From positions 62,001 to 126,000 of the forward strand of contig NZ_CP168151.1 in assembly GCF_026913205.2 (NCBI RefSeq): 64,000 bases of DNA, written 5' to 3'. Of this stretch, positions 1 through 8,760 are shown one piece after another. The DNA comes from Lentilactobacillus sp. SPB1-3. GTDB taxonomy: Bacteria > Bacillota > Bacilli > Lactobacillales > Lactobacillaceae. The translations under genes and the position numbers were made by a program. Numbering within the stretch: the stretch's first letter is position 1; each line of letters begins with the position of its first letter. The notes under the pieces are model-generated. The model had not been told where the DNA came from. It saw only the letters and a program-made list of their open reading frames with translations, and did not search any database.

Positions 1-6
1 CATCTT

Positions 7-636
7 TTATTTCATCCCCGCCAAAAAGCTCTTCTCAAACAATCCATCATATCGTAAATATTCCTTACCAAAGTTATCAATCAATCCATGAAATTCCTGA
101 GCATCCAGATACGTAAAATTACTAGGTAATTTGACTTGTTTCCACAGCTCTTCGTAAGTCTTGGTCTTGGTGTAACCTAATTTGGCAAACAATCTCCTTG
201 TGTAACTATCAGCAATCAATACAGGTCTATCAAAAATATACACTTGAAAGACATCGGCAGTTTCATTACCGACTCCCGGAATTTTTAATAATTCAGACCG
301 CAGCTTAGAACCATATCGATCACTGATTGCCTCATAATCCCATCCCTCTTTATCTAGCCATTCAAACGTTGCTAAAATAGCTCGGGATTTATTCTTGTAA
401 AATCCACTAGACTTAATAATCCTCATCAATTCTTCTTGAGTTAAGTTAAGAATATTCTGAGGATCCAGTCCTGTTCTTCGCTTGAGTTCAGTTAGGGCCA
501 AGTCAGCATTGTTCCAATTGGTATTTTGAACCAAAATGGCGCCCAGAATGATTTCCTCTTTAGAATCTGCCGGCCACCACCCAGATTGCCCTAGATTATT
601 ACTAAGTTCTTGATACAGCTTGTTTAAATCAACCAT
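7..636 (-). CDS. MagIII-like HhH-GPD DNA glycosylase
   Basis: Predicted base-excision repair N-glycosylase of the endonuclease III superfamily (209 aa). The helix-hairpin-helix is IPGVGNETAD at residues 119-128 and the catalytic aspartate is D143 in IADSYTRR. Endonuclease III has a lysine two residues after the GVG; here that position is E125. The C-terminal four-cysteine iron-sulfur loop is also absent. Both traits are known from the monofunctional 3-methyladenine glycosylase MagIII of Helicobacter, so removal of alkylated bases without lyase activity is inferred. The ATG start has a GGAAGG ribosome site. It is convergent with nothing on its left inside the window. Confidence 0.75.
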   Translation of the reverse strand: MVDLNKLYQELSNNLGQSGWWPADSKEEIILGAILVQNTNWNNADLALTELKRRTGLDPQNILNLTQEELMRIIKSSGFYKNKSRAILATFEWLDKEGWDYEAISDRYGSKLRSELLKIPGVGNETADVFQVYIFDRPVLIADSYTRRLFAKLGYTKTKTYEELWKQVKLPSNFTYLDAQEFHGLIDNFGKEYLRYDGLFEKSFLAGMK

Positions 637-666
637 TGTCCTTCCCCATTCTGTTTAACAAGTTAC

Positions 667-708
667 AAAAAATCCGGGTTTACTCCAAAGGAATAAAACC
701 GGATTTCA
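667..708 (-). terminator. Rho-independent terminator of lepB
   Basis: An inverted repeat (AAATCCGG ... CCGGATTT with inner TCC/GGA pairing) lies just after the lepB stop. On the minus strand it is followed by a run of six T. Confidence 0.7.
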
Positions 709-715
709 AATTATC

Positions 716-1333
716 TTAATAAGCTAGACTATTAACGTTATCACGTTTAGTTTTGTTAGTTTCCCAGAAGAATGTCTTGGCAACACCAAGGACCTTATCC
801 TTTGGCACAAAACCCCAGTAACGACCGTCATTAGAAACGCTTCGATGATCACCTAACGCAAAATACTTACCCTTTGGAACTTTAACTGAATTAACATTTC
901 GAGGCCAACTCTTAGAAAGTGACTTCAAATCCCAATTACCAGTTCCTGTAGTTCTTTGGTATTTACTAATGAAGTTTTGATTGATCTTTTTGCCATTAAC
1001 GTAAATATTGCCATCCTTACTTGATACTGTATCACCAGGTAAGCCAATAACACGCTTAACGTAATCAGTGTTTTGTTTAGTAGCTTCAGGATCAACTCCA
1101 TTAGCATCAAAAACGATAACACTTAAATGCTTAATTTTAGCCTGACGCCAAACTACCATTCGCTCGTTATTTACAAGGTTGGGCTCCATTGATGGTCCAT
1201 CAACTCTCGCAAATGTGATAACGAATTGTCGTAATAAAAGTGCAATTACAATTCCGACGACGACCGGAATAATCCAGCTCATAGCCTCTTTAAAAAATGA
1301 GGTTGATTTACTATCTTTTGACTTCTTTGCCAT
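716..1333 (-). CDS. lepB: signal peptidase I
   Basis: Type I signal peptidase (205 aa) that cleaves signal peptides of exported proteins at the outer face of the membrane. A basic cytoplasmic N-terminus is followed by one membrane span at about 20-40. The nucleophile is S48 in VDGPSMEPN and the general base is K93 in YVKRVIGLPGD. The C-terminal box GDHRSVSNDGRYWG is also present. Length and motif order match the Gram-positive SipS/LepB group with a Ser-Lys dyad. It is transcribed alone: a terminator follows it and a divergent transporter gene lies upstream. The ATG is preceded by a GGAG ribosome site. Confidence 0.95.
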   Translation of the reverse strand: MAKKSKDSKSTSFFKEAMSWIIPVVVGIVIALLLRQFVITFARVDGPSMEPNLVNNERMVVWRQAKIKHLSVIVFDANGVDPEATKQNTDYVKRVIGLPGDTVSSKDGNIYVNGKKINQNFISKYQRTTGTGNWDLKSLSKSWPRNVNSVKVPKGKYFALGDHRSVSNDGRYWGFVPKDKVLGVAKTFFWETNKTKRDNVNSLAY

Positions 1334-1359
1334 TGTCTAACTCCTTTAAATAAAAGTAA

Positions 1360-1392
1360 CCTACTTAGTAGGCCACAACTGTTTTAATTTTA
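1360..1392 (-). promoter_or_regulatory. lepB promoter and leader palindrome
   Basis: On the minus strand an extended -10 (TG-A-TAAAAT, core at 1387-1392) precedes lepB by about 55 bp. The leader then holds the 13-bp palindrome CCTACTTAGTAGG (1360-1372). No good -35 is visible, which fits an extended -10 promoter. The role of the palindrome is unknown. Confidence 0.35.
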
Positions 1393-1438
1393 TCACACTA
1401 TTATTAAATGGTTCATCTCTTAACCACTTCTTACTAAT

Positions 1439-1467
1439 TTGCGCTAGCCATCACAACCCTGTATTAT
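1439..1467 (+). promoter_or_regulatory. possible promoter of the Bcr/CflA gene
   Basis: TTGCGC (1439-1444), a 17-bp spacer and TATTAT (1462-1467), 25 bp before the chosen start codon. The -35 is weak (3 of 6 matches), so the call rests mainly on the -10 and the spacing. Confidence 0.35.
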
Positions 1468-1492
1468 GATAAGTCGTGTTAGGAGAATTAAA

Positions 1493-2692
1493 ATGAAAAC
1501 AAATATTTCAGTTAAAAAACAAGTTTGGCTGGCAATCATTTTAGGAACTGTCAGTGCAACTGGTCCACTATCAATGGACATGTATTTACCGGCACTGCCA
1601 GATATGGCGCAAAGCTTACATACTCAGACTTCAGTACTGCAACTTAGCTTAAGTGCCTGCTTGATTGGTCTTGCTTTAGGACAATTAGTCGTTGGGCCAT
1701 TGAGTGATAGATATGGTCGCAAAAAGCCATTAATTATTGGCTTTGCTCTCTTTGGACTTGTTTCACTATTAATTTCGATGACCGATTCAATTTACTTGCT
1801 AATTGGCCTTAGATTCATCCAAGGACTTGCCGGATCTTCTGGTCAGGTATTATCTAGGGCAATCGCCAGAGACCTGTTCAGCGGCCCATTACTAACCAAA
1901 TTTTATTCGATGCTTTCCGCCGTAAATGGTATCTTTCCAGTATTATCACCAGTATTAGGCGGTATAATTATTCAGTTCACGAGCTGGCAAGGGATTTTTA
2001 TCGTATTAGCAATCATTGGTTTATTAGTTGTTCTGGCATTATTCGGTGGGATCAAAGAGACCTTACCGACAACCGCCAGATCAACTGGAGGCATTCTTTC
2101 TACTATGAATTCGATTGGAGATTTAGTTAAGAACGATCGCTTCTTACGTATGATTATCTCTGCAGGATTAGTAACTGGTGGTTTATTCAGTTACATTTCA
2201 GCTTCTTCATTCGTCTTTCAAAACTACTTCCATATGTCAGTCCAAAATTTCAGTTTTCTTTATGCGTTGAATGGGATAGGGATTGCGGTTGGTTCAATCA
2301 TTCCGGGATTCTTTGCCAATCGAATCTCCGAATCCAAGCAGACTAAAACCATTCTGACGTCGACATTGATAACATCACTACTATTAATTGGTAGCTGGTA
2401 TCTTTTCCGATCATTACCAGTTGTAATTATTCTTGTATTCTTAATTGTGACTCAATTCGGAATTTTGTTCACTTTGATGACTTCGATAGTTATGAATATG
2501 GGAACACAAAATGGTGGTAGTGTGTCAGCATTATTCGGCCTTTCTCAAAATGGAATTGGTAGCTTAATGTCCCCATTAGTTGGCCTCTTTGGCATCGCTA
2601 CTTACTTACCGATGGCTGTGGCAATAATGCTCTGTATCTTACTAAGTCTGATTTTATTTAATTCTTTAAGTACCTCTACTTCACAAATATAG
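1493..2692 (+). CDS. Bcr/CflA family drug-resistance MFS transporter
   Basis: Twelve-helix major facilitator proton antiporter of the Bcr/CflA (DHA1) group, about 399 aa, expected to export drugs or dipeptides. The sequence shows the group signature GPLSMDMYLPALPDM in helix 1 and the motif A loop GPLSDRYGRKKP between helices 2 and 3. I chose the ATG at 1493 because TAGGAGAAT lies just upstream; an in-frame ATG nine codons earlier overlaps the putative -10 box. In most related Firmicutes rsmG follows mnmG, so a transporter converging on mnmG is a local rearrangement. The actual substrate cannot be told from the sequence. Confidence 0.88.
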   Translation: MKTNISVKKQVWLAIILGTVSATGPLSMDMYLPALPDMAQSLHTQTSVLQLSLSACLIGLALGQLVVGPLSDRYGRKKPLIIGFALFGLVSLLISMTDSIYLLIGLRFIQGLAGSSGQVLSRAIARDLFSGPLLTKFYSMLSAVNGIFPVLSPVLGGIIIQFTSWQGIFIVLAIIGLLVVLALFGGIKETLPTTARSTGGILSTMNSIGDLVKNDRFLRMIISAGLVTGGLFSYISASSFVFQNYFHMSVQNFSFLYALNGIGIAVGSIIPGFFANRISESKQTKTILTSTLITSLLLIGSWYLFRSLPVVIILVFLIVTQFGILFTLMTSIVMNMGTQNGGSVSALFGLSQNGIGSLMSPLVGLFGIATYLPMAVAIMLCILLSLILFNSLSTSTSQI

Positions 2693-2696
2693 TAGC

Positions 2697-2748
2697 AAAA
2701 AAGCACTATGAACGATTCTTAAAATAGAATCATTCATAGTGCTTTTTA
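2697..2748. terminator. bidirectional terminator between bcr and mnmG
   Basis: A long inverted repeat (AAAAAGCACTATGAA / TTCATAGTGCTTTTT, one internal bulge) has A-runs on the left and T-runs on the right. It can serve both convergent genes. Confidence 0.8.
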
Positions 2749-2756
2749 TTTATTAA

Positions 2757-4697
2757 TTATGCGCCTTGAACATCAATCTTAGCGATTCGTCCTTGTTGGA
2801 TATAAACGCTTAAAATAGCGATATCAGAAGGGTTAACTCCACTAATTCTAGATGCTTGGGCAATTGTTTGTGGTTGAATTTTAGCAAGCTTTTGACGAGC
2901 TTCAGTAGCAATACCGTCAATTACTGAGTAATCAATCCGATCAGGAATATGCTTCTCTTCCATCTTCTTCATTCTCTCAACGTTAGCTTCAGCTTTCGTA
3001 ATGTAACCAGCATACTTAGTTCTGATTTCAACCTGTTCGATTACTCGATGATTCAATGGTTCTGCAGGAGCATCAACAAATTCCATTAATGTTTGGTAAT
3101 CAACATATGGTCGTCTCAAGAACACTGCAGCAATTACACCATCTTGAAGTGGCTTGTCACCATGAGCTTGAATAAATTCGTTGACCTTGTCTGAAGGCTT
3201 GATACGAATACTGTTTAAACGCTCTAATTCATTTTCAACAGCAGCCTTCTTAGCTAAGAAACTTTGGTAACGATCTTCAGAAATCAATCCTAGTTCGTGA
3301 CCTTTTTCTGTTAATCGCATATCAGCGTTGTCATTTCTAAGTAATAGACGATATTCAGCACGACTAGTTAATAGTCGATATGGTTCCTTAGTTCCCTTAG
3401 TTACCAAGTCATCGATCATAACGCCAATATAAGCTTCGTTTCGCTTCAATACGAATGGTCCTTGGCCTAAGGCACGACGACCAGCGTTAATTCCAGCGAT
3501 GATTCCTTGACCAGCAGCCTCTTCATATCCTGAAGTTCCGTTAGTTTGACCAGCAGTATAAAGATTTTTGATTAACTTAGTCTCCAATGTTGGCTTCAAT
3601 TGGTACGGTGCAACAACATCATATTCAATGGCATATCCTGGACGCATCATTTGAGCATTTTCCAATCCAGCAATTGAATGAACGATGTCTTGTTGTACTT
3701 CTTCAGGCATTGAAGTTGATAGTCCTTGAACATACCATTCTTCAGTCTTACGACCTTCAGGTTCCAAGAATAATTGATGACGAGACTTATCAGCAAACCG
3801 CACGATTTTATCTTCAATTGAAGGACAGTAACGAGGTCCTACTCCTTCGATCACACCAGTGAACATTGGTGCGCGATCAAGGTTTTCTCTAATAATTTCA
3901 TGAGTCTTTTCATTGGTGTAAGTCAACCAACATGATAATTGGTTTTTCACGTCAATGTAATCACTATCTGAGGTTTCATAACTAAAATGATTAGGTTGTT
4001 CATCACCTGGTTGTTCCTCAGTTTTAGCGTAATCAATCGTAGTACCATCAACTCGTGGTGGAGTACCAGTCTTGAAACGTTCCATATCAAAACCTAACTT
4101 GGCAAGGTTAGCTGTTAGTTTTTCAGCAGGTTGAGAATTGTTGGGACCTGATGCGTACATCAATTCACCAATAATAATCTTACCTCTAGCAGCTGTTCCA
4201 GCAGCAATTACCACTGCCTTAGCGCTATATCTAGCACCAGTATTAGTAATAACTCCCTTACATTCACCGTCTTCGACGATTAAATCGTCAACGATTCCTT
4301 GACGTAAAGTTAAGTTAGGTTCGTTTTCAATAGTATCCTTCATTTCAGCATGGTAAGCATGCTTATCAGCTTGCGCTCTTAATGCCTGAACAGCAGGACC
4401 TTTACCTGTATTAAGCATCCGCATCTGTACATAGGTCTTATCAATGTTGCGACCCATTTCGCCACCTAATGCATCAATTTCACGAACGACGATTCCCTTT
4501 GCGGGTCCACCAATTGATGGATTACATGGCATAAAGGCAACCATATCCAAATTAATGGTCATTAATAGCGTCTTATTACCCATTCGAGCAGCAGCTAATG
4601 CGGCCTCTGTACCAGCATGGCCAGCACCAACTACGATGACATCATAATCCTCACCATGATATGACTTTTTCACATCGCTAACACGTAAACTTTCCAA
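2757..4697 (-). CDS. mnmG: tRNA uridine-34 carboxymethylaminomethyl enzyme MnmG (GidA)
   Basis: FAD-dependent partner of MnmE that installs cmnm5 at wobble U34 of several tRNAs. The Rossmann FAD motif [18 protein letters not shown] lies near the N-terminus, and the GidA signatures [11 protein letters not shown] and [18 protein letters not shown] are present. I set the start at a TTG (4697), 8 nt after a GGAGG. A longer reading from a GTG at 4721 is possible, but that GTG has no ribosome site and lies within a parS-like sequence. The protein is then about 646 aa. It follows mnmE closely and ends at a shared terminator; rsmG does not follow. Confidence 0.95.
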   Translation of the reverse strand: MESLRVSDVKKSYHGEDYDVIVVGAGHAGTEAALAAARMGNKTLLMTINLDMVAFMPCNPSIGGPAKGIVVREIDALGGEMGRNIDKTYVQMRMLNTGKGPAVQALRAQADKHAYHAEMKDTIENEPNLTLRQGIVDDLIVEDGECKGVITNTGARYSAKAVVIAAGTAARGKIIIGELMYASGPNNSQPAEKLTANLAKLGFDMERFKTGTPPRVDGTTIDYAKTEEQPGDEQPNHFSYETSDSDYIDVKNQLSCWLTYTNEKTHEIIRENLDRAPMFTGVIEGVGPRYCPSIEDKIVRFADKSRHQLFLEPEGRKTEEWYVQGLSTSMPEEVQQDIVHSIAGLENAQMMRPGYAIEYDVVAPYQLKPTLETKLIKNLYTAGQTNGTSGYEEAAGQGIIAGINAGRRALGQGPFVLKRNEAYIGVMIDDLVTKGTKEPYRLLTSRAEYRLLLRNDNADMRLTEKGHELGLISEDRYQSFLAKKAAVENELERLNSIRIKPSDKVNEFIQAHGDKPLQDGVIAAVFLRRPYVDYQTLMEFVDAPAEPLNHRVIEQVEIRTKYAGYITKAEANVERMKKMEEKHIPDRIDYSVIDGIATEARQKLAKIQPQTIAQASRISGVNPSDIAILSVYIQQGRIAKIDVQGA

Positions 4698-4713
4698 TGT
4701 TTTTTCCTCCAAA

Positions 4714-4729
4714 TGTTTCACATGAATCG
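4714..4729. promoter_or_regulatory. parS-like site between mnmE and mnmG
   Basis: TGTTTCACATGAATCG matches 13 of 16 positions of the parS consensus TGTTTCACGTGAAACA. It fits exactly into the gap between the mnmE stop and the mnmG ribosome site. It is a weaker match than the sites at 15346 and 45667. Confidence 0.45.
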
Positions 4730-6124
4730 CTATTTACCTAAACAGAACTGACTGAATAGTTGGTCGATCAACTCATCTTGATAACTATCACCGGTGACTT
4801 CTCCAAGTAAGTCCCAACAATGCGTCATATCAATTTGAACTAAATCAACTGGCATCCCTTGATCAAGGCCTTGAATAACACTATCCAAAGATTGGTTAGC
4901 TTGATTCAATAGTCCGATATGCCGAGCATTAGTTATCATGACACTATTCTGACTACTATTGATTCCCTCTTCAAAAAACATCTTAGCAATTAGTTCTTCA
5001 AGTTCTTGAAGACCATCAGCCTCAATTGCTGAAGTTGAAATCATATTTTTATTGCCTGTCAGTTGTTTTAATTCGGCTAAATCTAGCTTCATAGGTAGAT
5101 CAGTTTTATTAAGAACAACAATTCTTTGGCCATTATCAGTTAATTTGATCAATTCATGATCTTCGCTTGTCAAAGGTTCACTAGCGTTAATCACTAGTAA
5201 TACCAAATCAGCACTTTCAATGGCTTTTCGGGAACGATCAACCCCGATTTTTTCAACTTTGTCTTCAGTATCGCGAATGCCAGCAGTATCGATCAATTTA
5301 AGCGGTACTCCGCGAACATTAACGTATTCTTCCAGCACATCCCTAGTAGTTCCTGGAATGTCCGTAACGATTGCCTTATCTTCATGTAGGAGATGGTTCA
5401 ATAAACTGGATTTACCAACATTGGGGCGTCCGATGATCGATGTTGCTAAGCCATCGCGAAGAATTTTGCCTTGCTTGGCAGTCTTTAACAACTGTTCAAT
5501 TCTGGCATGGACATCTACAGCCTTATCCCGTAATAGCCGACTAGTCATTGTCTCAACGTCATCGTATTCTGGATAATCGATGTTAACCTCAACTTGAGCT
5601 AACACATCAAGGATATCTTGACGTAAGTTCTTGATCAATCGAGAAAGATTACCGTCAAGTTGACTAATAGCAGCCTTCATTGATTGATCAGTTTTAGCTT
5701 CAATCAAATCCATGACAGCTTCTGATTGAGATAAATCAATTCGACCATTTAAAAATGCACGTTTAGTAAACTCACCTGGTTCGGCCATTCTAGCCCCATT
5801 ACTCAAAACTAATTGCAAAATGCGATTAGTAGCCACGATTCCACCATGACAGTTGATTTCAATGATATCTTCCATCGTATAAGTTCGTGGTGCTTTCATA
5901 ACTGACAGCATCACTTCATCCACTTCATCACCAGTTTCAGGGTCAATAATGTGGCCATAGTTAATAGTATTGCTATTTACGTTGGTCAAATTCTTACCAC
6001 GATACAACTTTTCAGCGACATTGATCGCCTCTTCACCACTGATTCTGATGATTGAAATACCACCTTCTCCAGGTGGAGTCGAAATAGCTGCAATTGTATC
6101 TAATTCTGTTGTTGTTAAAACCAT
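4730..6124 (-). CDS. mnmE: tRNA-modifying GTPase MnmE (TrmE)
   Basis: GTPase of 464 aa that works with MnmG on tRNA wobble uridine. The N-terminal tetrahydrofolate-binding domain (about 1-120) is followed by a helical domain and an inserted G domain with [11 protein letters not shown] (G1), DIPGTTRD (G2), [10 protein letters not shown] (G3) and NKTD (G4). The C-terminus is CLGK, with the cysteine conserved in the family. The ATG has a GGAGGTAATT ribosome site. A small hairpin (AAATGCT / AGCATTT, 6140-6157) lies in the leader. It forms a two-gene unit with mnmG. Confidence 0.96.
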   Translation of the reverse strand: MVLTTTELDTIAAISTPPGEGGISIIRISGEEAINVAEKLYRGKNLTNVNSNTINYGHIIDPETGDEVDEVMLSVMKAPRTYTMEDIIEINCHGGIVATNRILQLVLSNGARMAEPGEFTKRAFLNGRIDLSQSEAVMDLIEAKTDQSMKAAISQLDGNLSRLIKNLRQDILDVLAQVEVNIDYPEYDDVETMTSRLLRDKAVDVHARIEQLLKTAKQGKILRDGLATSIIGRPNVGKSSLLNHLLHEDKAIVTDIPGTTRDVLEEYVNVRGVPLKLIDTAGIRDTEDKVEKIGVDRSRKAIESADLVLLVINASEPLTSEDHELIKLTDNGQRIVVLNKTDLPMKLDLAELKQLTGNKNMISTSAIEADGLQELEELIAKMFFEEGINSSQNSVMITNARHIGLLNQANQSLDSVIQGLDQGMPVDLVQIDMTHCWDLLGEVTGDSYQDELIDQLFSQFCLGK

Positions 6125-6162
6125 TTTTTAATTACCTCCAAATGCTAAAAAGCATTTTAAGA

Positions 6163-6214
6163 ACAAAAAAAGTGCCTACACCACGCCCAAATAGGCGTGG
6201 ATAAAGCACTTTCA
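6163..6214 (-). terminator. terminator after jag
   Basis: Two-part stem (AAAGTGC with inner CCACGCC/GGCGTGG, loop CAAATA). On the minus strand it is followed by seven T, so it ends the jag transcript before mnmE. Confidence 0.8.
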
Positions 6215-6292
6215 CTACTTTACCTAGTTAAGATAAGAATGATTAACACTATGATATTTTATCGGTTATCATTTGTCAAACGATATTTGTTT

Positions 6293-7039
6293 TTATTTAG
6301 GAGCTACCACGATGACTCTGTGTGGCTCTCTTCCAGTTGAATAAGTAATAACATGTGGATTATCAACCAACACATTATGAATTTCTTTCCGTTCGAAAGC
6401 TGGCATTGGGTTTAAATAAACCGGTTTGCCATTTGCAATGGCATTTCGCGCGGTTTTTTCGGCTAATTGCGCTAATGCCTCACTTCGTCTGGCACGATAA
6501 TTGGCAATGTCTAAAACCACATTTAAATTATTAGCGCCAAGTCGGTTAACGAATACTTGTGCTAAGCCTTGCAAAGCGTTAATTGTCCGACCGTGATGAC
6601 CGATTAACAAACTTTGTTTTGACTCATCTGCATCAATATCAATGTACAAAGAATGATGATTCTTCAGATCAACAGTTAGTTTATGATCAAAGCCCATTGC
6701 TGTAATCACATCATGAAGATATACCTCTAAATCACTGACGATATCATTTAAAGAAGCATTATCATTTTCATCATCTTCTTCGACAACAGAATTGCTTGAA
6801 GATGATGATTTAACAGTTTGCTTGACCATATTAACATCATTAGTCTTAGATGGCTCATCCTGGCTAACCGGCAGCTCAATTTTATTAATCTCAACTTGAG
6901 CAAGCTTTCTACCAATACCAAAAAAACCGTTTCTAGGCTGAACCTTAACAGTTACTTCAACTTGATTGCGATTTAGTGATAAGTCACTTAGACCATTTGC
7001 GATTGCTTCTTCAATTGTTTTTCCTGAATAAGTAGTCAT
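6293..7039 (-). CDS. jag: RNA-binding protein Jag/KhpB (EloR)
   Basis: Protein of 248 aa with the Jag N-terminal domain (residues 1-52, containing GFFGIGRKLAQVEI), an acidic serine-rich linker (about 60-100), a KH domain and a C-terminal R3H domain (RARRSEALAQLAEKTARNAI onward, ending PHRVIVVAPK). In related cocci and lactobacilli KhpB/EloR binds RNA with KhpA and controls cell elongation. It usually sits beside yidC, as here, but a terminator and its own promoter lie between them in this window, so the two can be expressed separately. Confidence 0.93.
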   Translation of the reverse strand: MTTYSGKTIEEAIANGLSDLSLNRNQVEVTVKVQPRNGFFGIGRKLAQVEINKIELPVSQDEPSKTNDVNMVKQTVKSSSSSNSVVEEDDENDNASLNDIVSDLEVYLHDVITAMGFDHKLTVDLKNHHSLYIDIDADESKQSLLIGHHGRTINALQGLAQVFVNRLGANNLNVVLDIANYRARRSEALAQLAEKTARNAIANGKPVYLNPMPAFERKEIHNVLVDNPHVITYSTGREPHRVIVVAPK

Positions 7040-7071
7040 TACAAACCTCTTCTAACGAATTTAACTGAAAT

Positions 7072-7077
7072 ATGATA
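7072..7077 (-). promoter_or_regulatory. extended -10 promoter of jag
   Basis: On the minus strand TG-A-TATCAT lies 33 bp before the jag ATG; the -35 is poor (TTTATT, 17-bp spacer). The 15-mer TGTGATATCATATTT recurs exactly upstream of rpmH (see the 8699-8704 entry). Confidence 0.45.
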
Positions 7078-7194
7078 TCACATTTTACCGCTCAAATAAA
7101 CGTCTTACATAGATATGACGCGTTTCTTATTATGTTCGTAATAAAATCATCACTAATCATTCACATAATACTTATTAGTAATCATTATGCAATG

Positions 7195-7235
7195 AAAAAG
7201 ACCGAAATGCACTAATTAAGTGAATTCCGGTCTTT
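7195..7235 (-). terminator. terminator after yidC
   Basis: AGAAAGACCGGAATTCACT pairs imperfectly with AGTGCATTTCGGTCTTTTT on the minus strand; the T-rich end gives a Rho-independent signal 4 bp after the yidC stop. Confidence 0.7.
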
Positions 7236-7238
7236 CTA

Positions 7239-8075
7239 CTATTTACGTTTACTCTTTTTAGCCTTTTTAACGGCTCGCTGAATTGCTTGTTGACGTTCTT
7301 TTTCTTCACGTTCTTTTTCTTCACGTTCGCGACGAATCTTCCAAGGGTTTTGAATTACTAATGTTTGACCAACTTGGAAGGCATTAGTAATTACCCAGTA
7401 AAGAGATAGGGCTGAAGGTAAATTAATCGCAGTAATTAAAATTACTACTGGCATACCAACTGTCATCATCGTAGTCATCGAATTTGATTCAGGCTGACTC
7501 TTCATAGCCAACCAAGAACTTAAGAATGTAAAGATTGCCGCAAGAATTGGCAAAACGAAGTATGGATCTTTATGACCTAATTGAAGCCACATAAATGAAC
7601 CACTACGCAAAATTTGTGTCCGCCAAATTGCTTGATACAAAGCAAAGATAATTGGCATTTGTACAATCAATGGTAAACATCCAGCCACTGGATTAACGCC
7701 TGCTTCAGAATATAGCTTCCTTTGTTCTGTTTGCAATTTTTGCATTGTTTCAGAATCTCTAGAAGAGTATTTCTTTTGAAGTTCTTTTAATTGAGGCTGA
7801 ATTTCTTGCGTCTTACGCATACTTCTGGTTTGATAGATCATCAATGGCAAAATGACAATTCTAACAAGAATGGTAAAGATAATAATTCCCATTCCATAAC
7901 TATCATTAAAGAATTTGGATAACCAAATAATTGCTCTTGAGAAGTTTAGAACGACTAAACCATCCCACAAACCAGTACTGTGATTAGTGATAGGTGCGTT
8001 ACTACAGGCCGTTAGAATTAAAGTAATACTCAGTAAGGCTAGTAGCGTTACTATCCGTTTAACTTTCTTTTTCAA
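7239..8075 (-). CDS. yidC: membrane insertase YidC (SpoIIIJ/MisCA type)
   Basis: Lipoprotein insertase of 278 aa that helps integrate and fold membrane proteins. The signal peptide ends in the lipobox LTAC (cysteine near residue 24). Five membrane segments follow, with the conserved cytoplasmic loop MIYQTRSMRKTQEIQPQLKELQKKY and the GCLPLIVQMPIIFALYQAI segment. The C-terminal tail is strongly basic (KKAKKSKRK) and would contact ribosomes. The start is a TTG with GAGGA located inside the end of rnpA, so translation of the pair is probably coupled (2-bp gap). Confidence 0.95.
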   Translation of the reverse strand: MKKKVKRIVTLLALLSITLILTACSNAPITNHSTGLWDGLVVLNFSRAIIWLSKFFNDSYGMGIIIFTILVRIVILPLMIYQTRSMRKTQEIQPQLKELQKKYSSRDSETMQKLQTEQRKLYSEAGVNPVAGCLPLIVQMPIIFALYQAIWRTQILRSGSFMWLQLGHKDPYFVLPILAAIFTFLSSWLAMKSQPESNSMTTMMTVGMPVVILITAINLPSALSLYWVITNAFQVGQTLVIQNPWKIRREREEKEREEKERQQAIQRAVKKAKKSKRK

Positions 8076-8077
8076 CG

Positions 8078-8437
8078 TTATTCCTCGCTATCGTAATCTT
8101 GATTTAGAAGATTTGCTAACTTCAAAACGTGGACTAATCCTGACTTAACATCTTTCATTGCCATTTGATCAGTAGATGGTCGTGCAATGACGATAAAGTC
8201 AACATCTTGTCTTAGATAAGGTTTTAATTCTGTAATTGATTGCCGAATTCGTCTCTTTACCCAATTACGGTGAACTGCATTACCAATCTTTTTTCCAACA
8301 GAAATACCTACTCGGAAATGTAGTTGACCTGGTTTATCTAAGGTATACACGATAAATTGACGGTTAGCGACAGAGTTATGAGTCTCAAAGACTTCTTGAA
8401 AATCAGCCTCTTTTTTGACTCGATATGATTTTCGCAT
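8078..8437 (-). CDS. rnpA: ribonuclease P protein component
   Basis: Protein subunit of RNase P (119 aa), which matures the 5' ends of tRNAs together with the RNA subunit. The family signature is RNWVKRRIRQSI in the middle of the protein (RNR motif), after the N-terminal RVKKEADFQEVF and FRVGISVGKKIGNAVHRN. ATG start with GGAG 7 nt upstream. It follows rpmH in the classic order; a hairpin terminator separates the two and probably acts as an attenuator that keeps rnpA expression below that of rpmH. Confidence 0.95.
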   Translation of the reverse strand: MRKSYRVKKEADFQEVFETHNSVANRQFIVYTLDKPGQLHFRVGISVGKKIGNAVHRNWVKRRIRQSITELKPYLRQDVDFIVIARPSTDQMAMKDVKSGLVHVLKLANLLNQDYDSEE

Positions 8438-8462
8438 AGTGCATCTCCAATTTACTTAAAAA

Positions 8463-8492
8463 TGAAAAAAGACCACTGAGGTCAGTGGTCTA
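8463..8492 (-). terminator. attenuator-like terminator between rpmH and rnpA
   Basis: AGACCACTGA / TCAGTGGTCT followed by six T on the minus strand. The first arm overlaps the rpmH stop codon, so ribosomes finishing rpmH could melt the hairpin and allow read-through into rnpA-yidC. That mechanism is inference. Confidence 0.7.
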
Positions 8493-8624
8493 TGCAGTCA
8501 ATGATTTTCTACCTTTTTGACGTCGGCGTGCTAACACTTTACGACCATTGCTGGTGCTCATGCGTTTACGGAAGCCATGAACGCGAGCGCGATGACGCTT
8601 CTTTGGTTGGTATGTTCTCTTCAT
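8490..8624 (-). CDS. rpmH: 50S ribosomal protein L34
   Basis: Complete 44-residue L34 beginning [20 protein letters not shown] and ending [10 protein letters not shown], read from the minus strand. Length and sequence match the family along the whole protein. The ATG is preceded by AAGGAGG. It is the first gene leftward from the origin and is followed by rnpA and yidC, the arrangement found next to most bacterial origins. It is short enough to be missed by length cut-offs. Confidence 0.97.
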   Translation of the reverse strand: MKRTYQPKKRHRARVHGFRKRMSTSNGRKVLARRRQKGRKSLTA

Positions 8625-8698
8625 AAGAAGGAATCCTCCTTTACTAGAAAGTTGCAATTAAGCATTTAATATCTATTTGTCAAATGCATTTCCCAAAT

Positions 8699-8704
8699 AT
8701 GATA
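8699..8704 (-). promoter_or_regulatory. extended -10 promoter of rpmH
   Basis: TG-A-TATCAT on the minus strand, 75 bp before rpmH, without a good -35 at 17 bp. The surrounding 15-mer TGTGATATCATATTT is identical to the jag promoter core. Confidence 0.5.
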
Positions 8705-8760
8705 TCACAGTTCCAAAATTAATGAAATAGTCAATTCCAACTCAAAAAAAATTATAAAAA

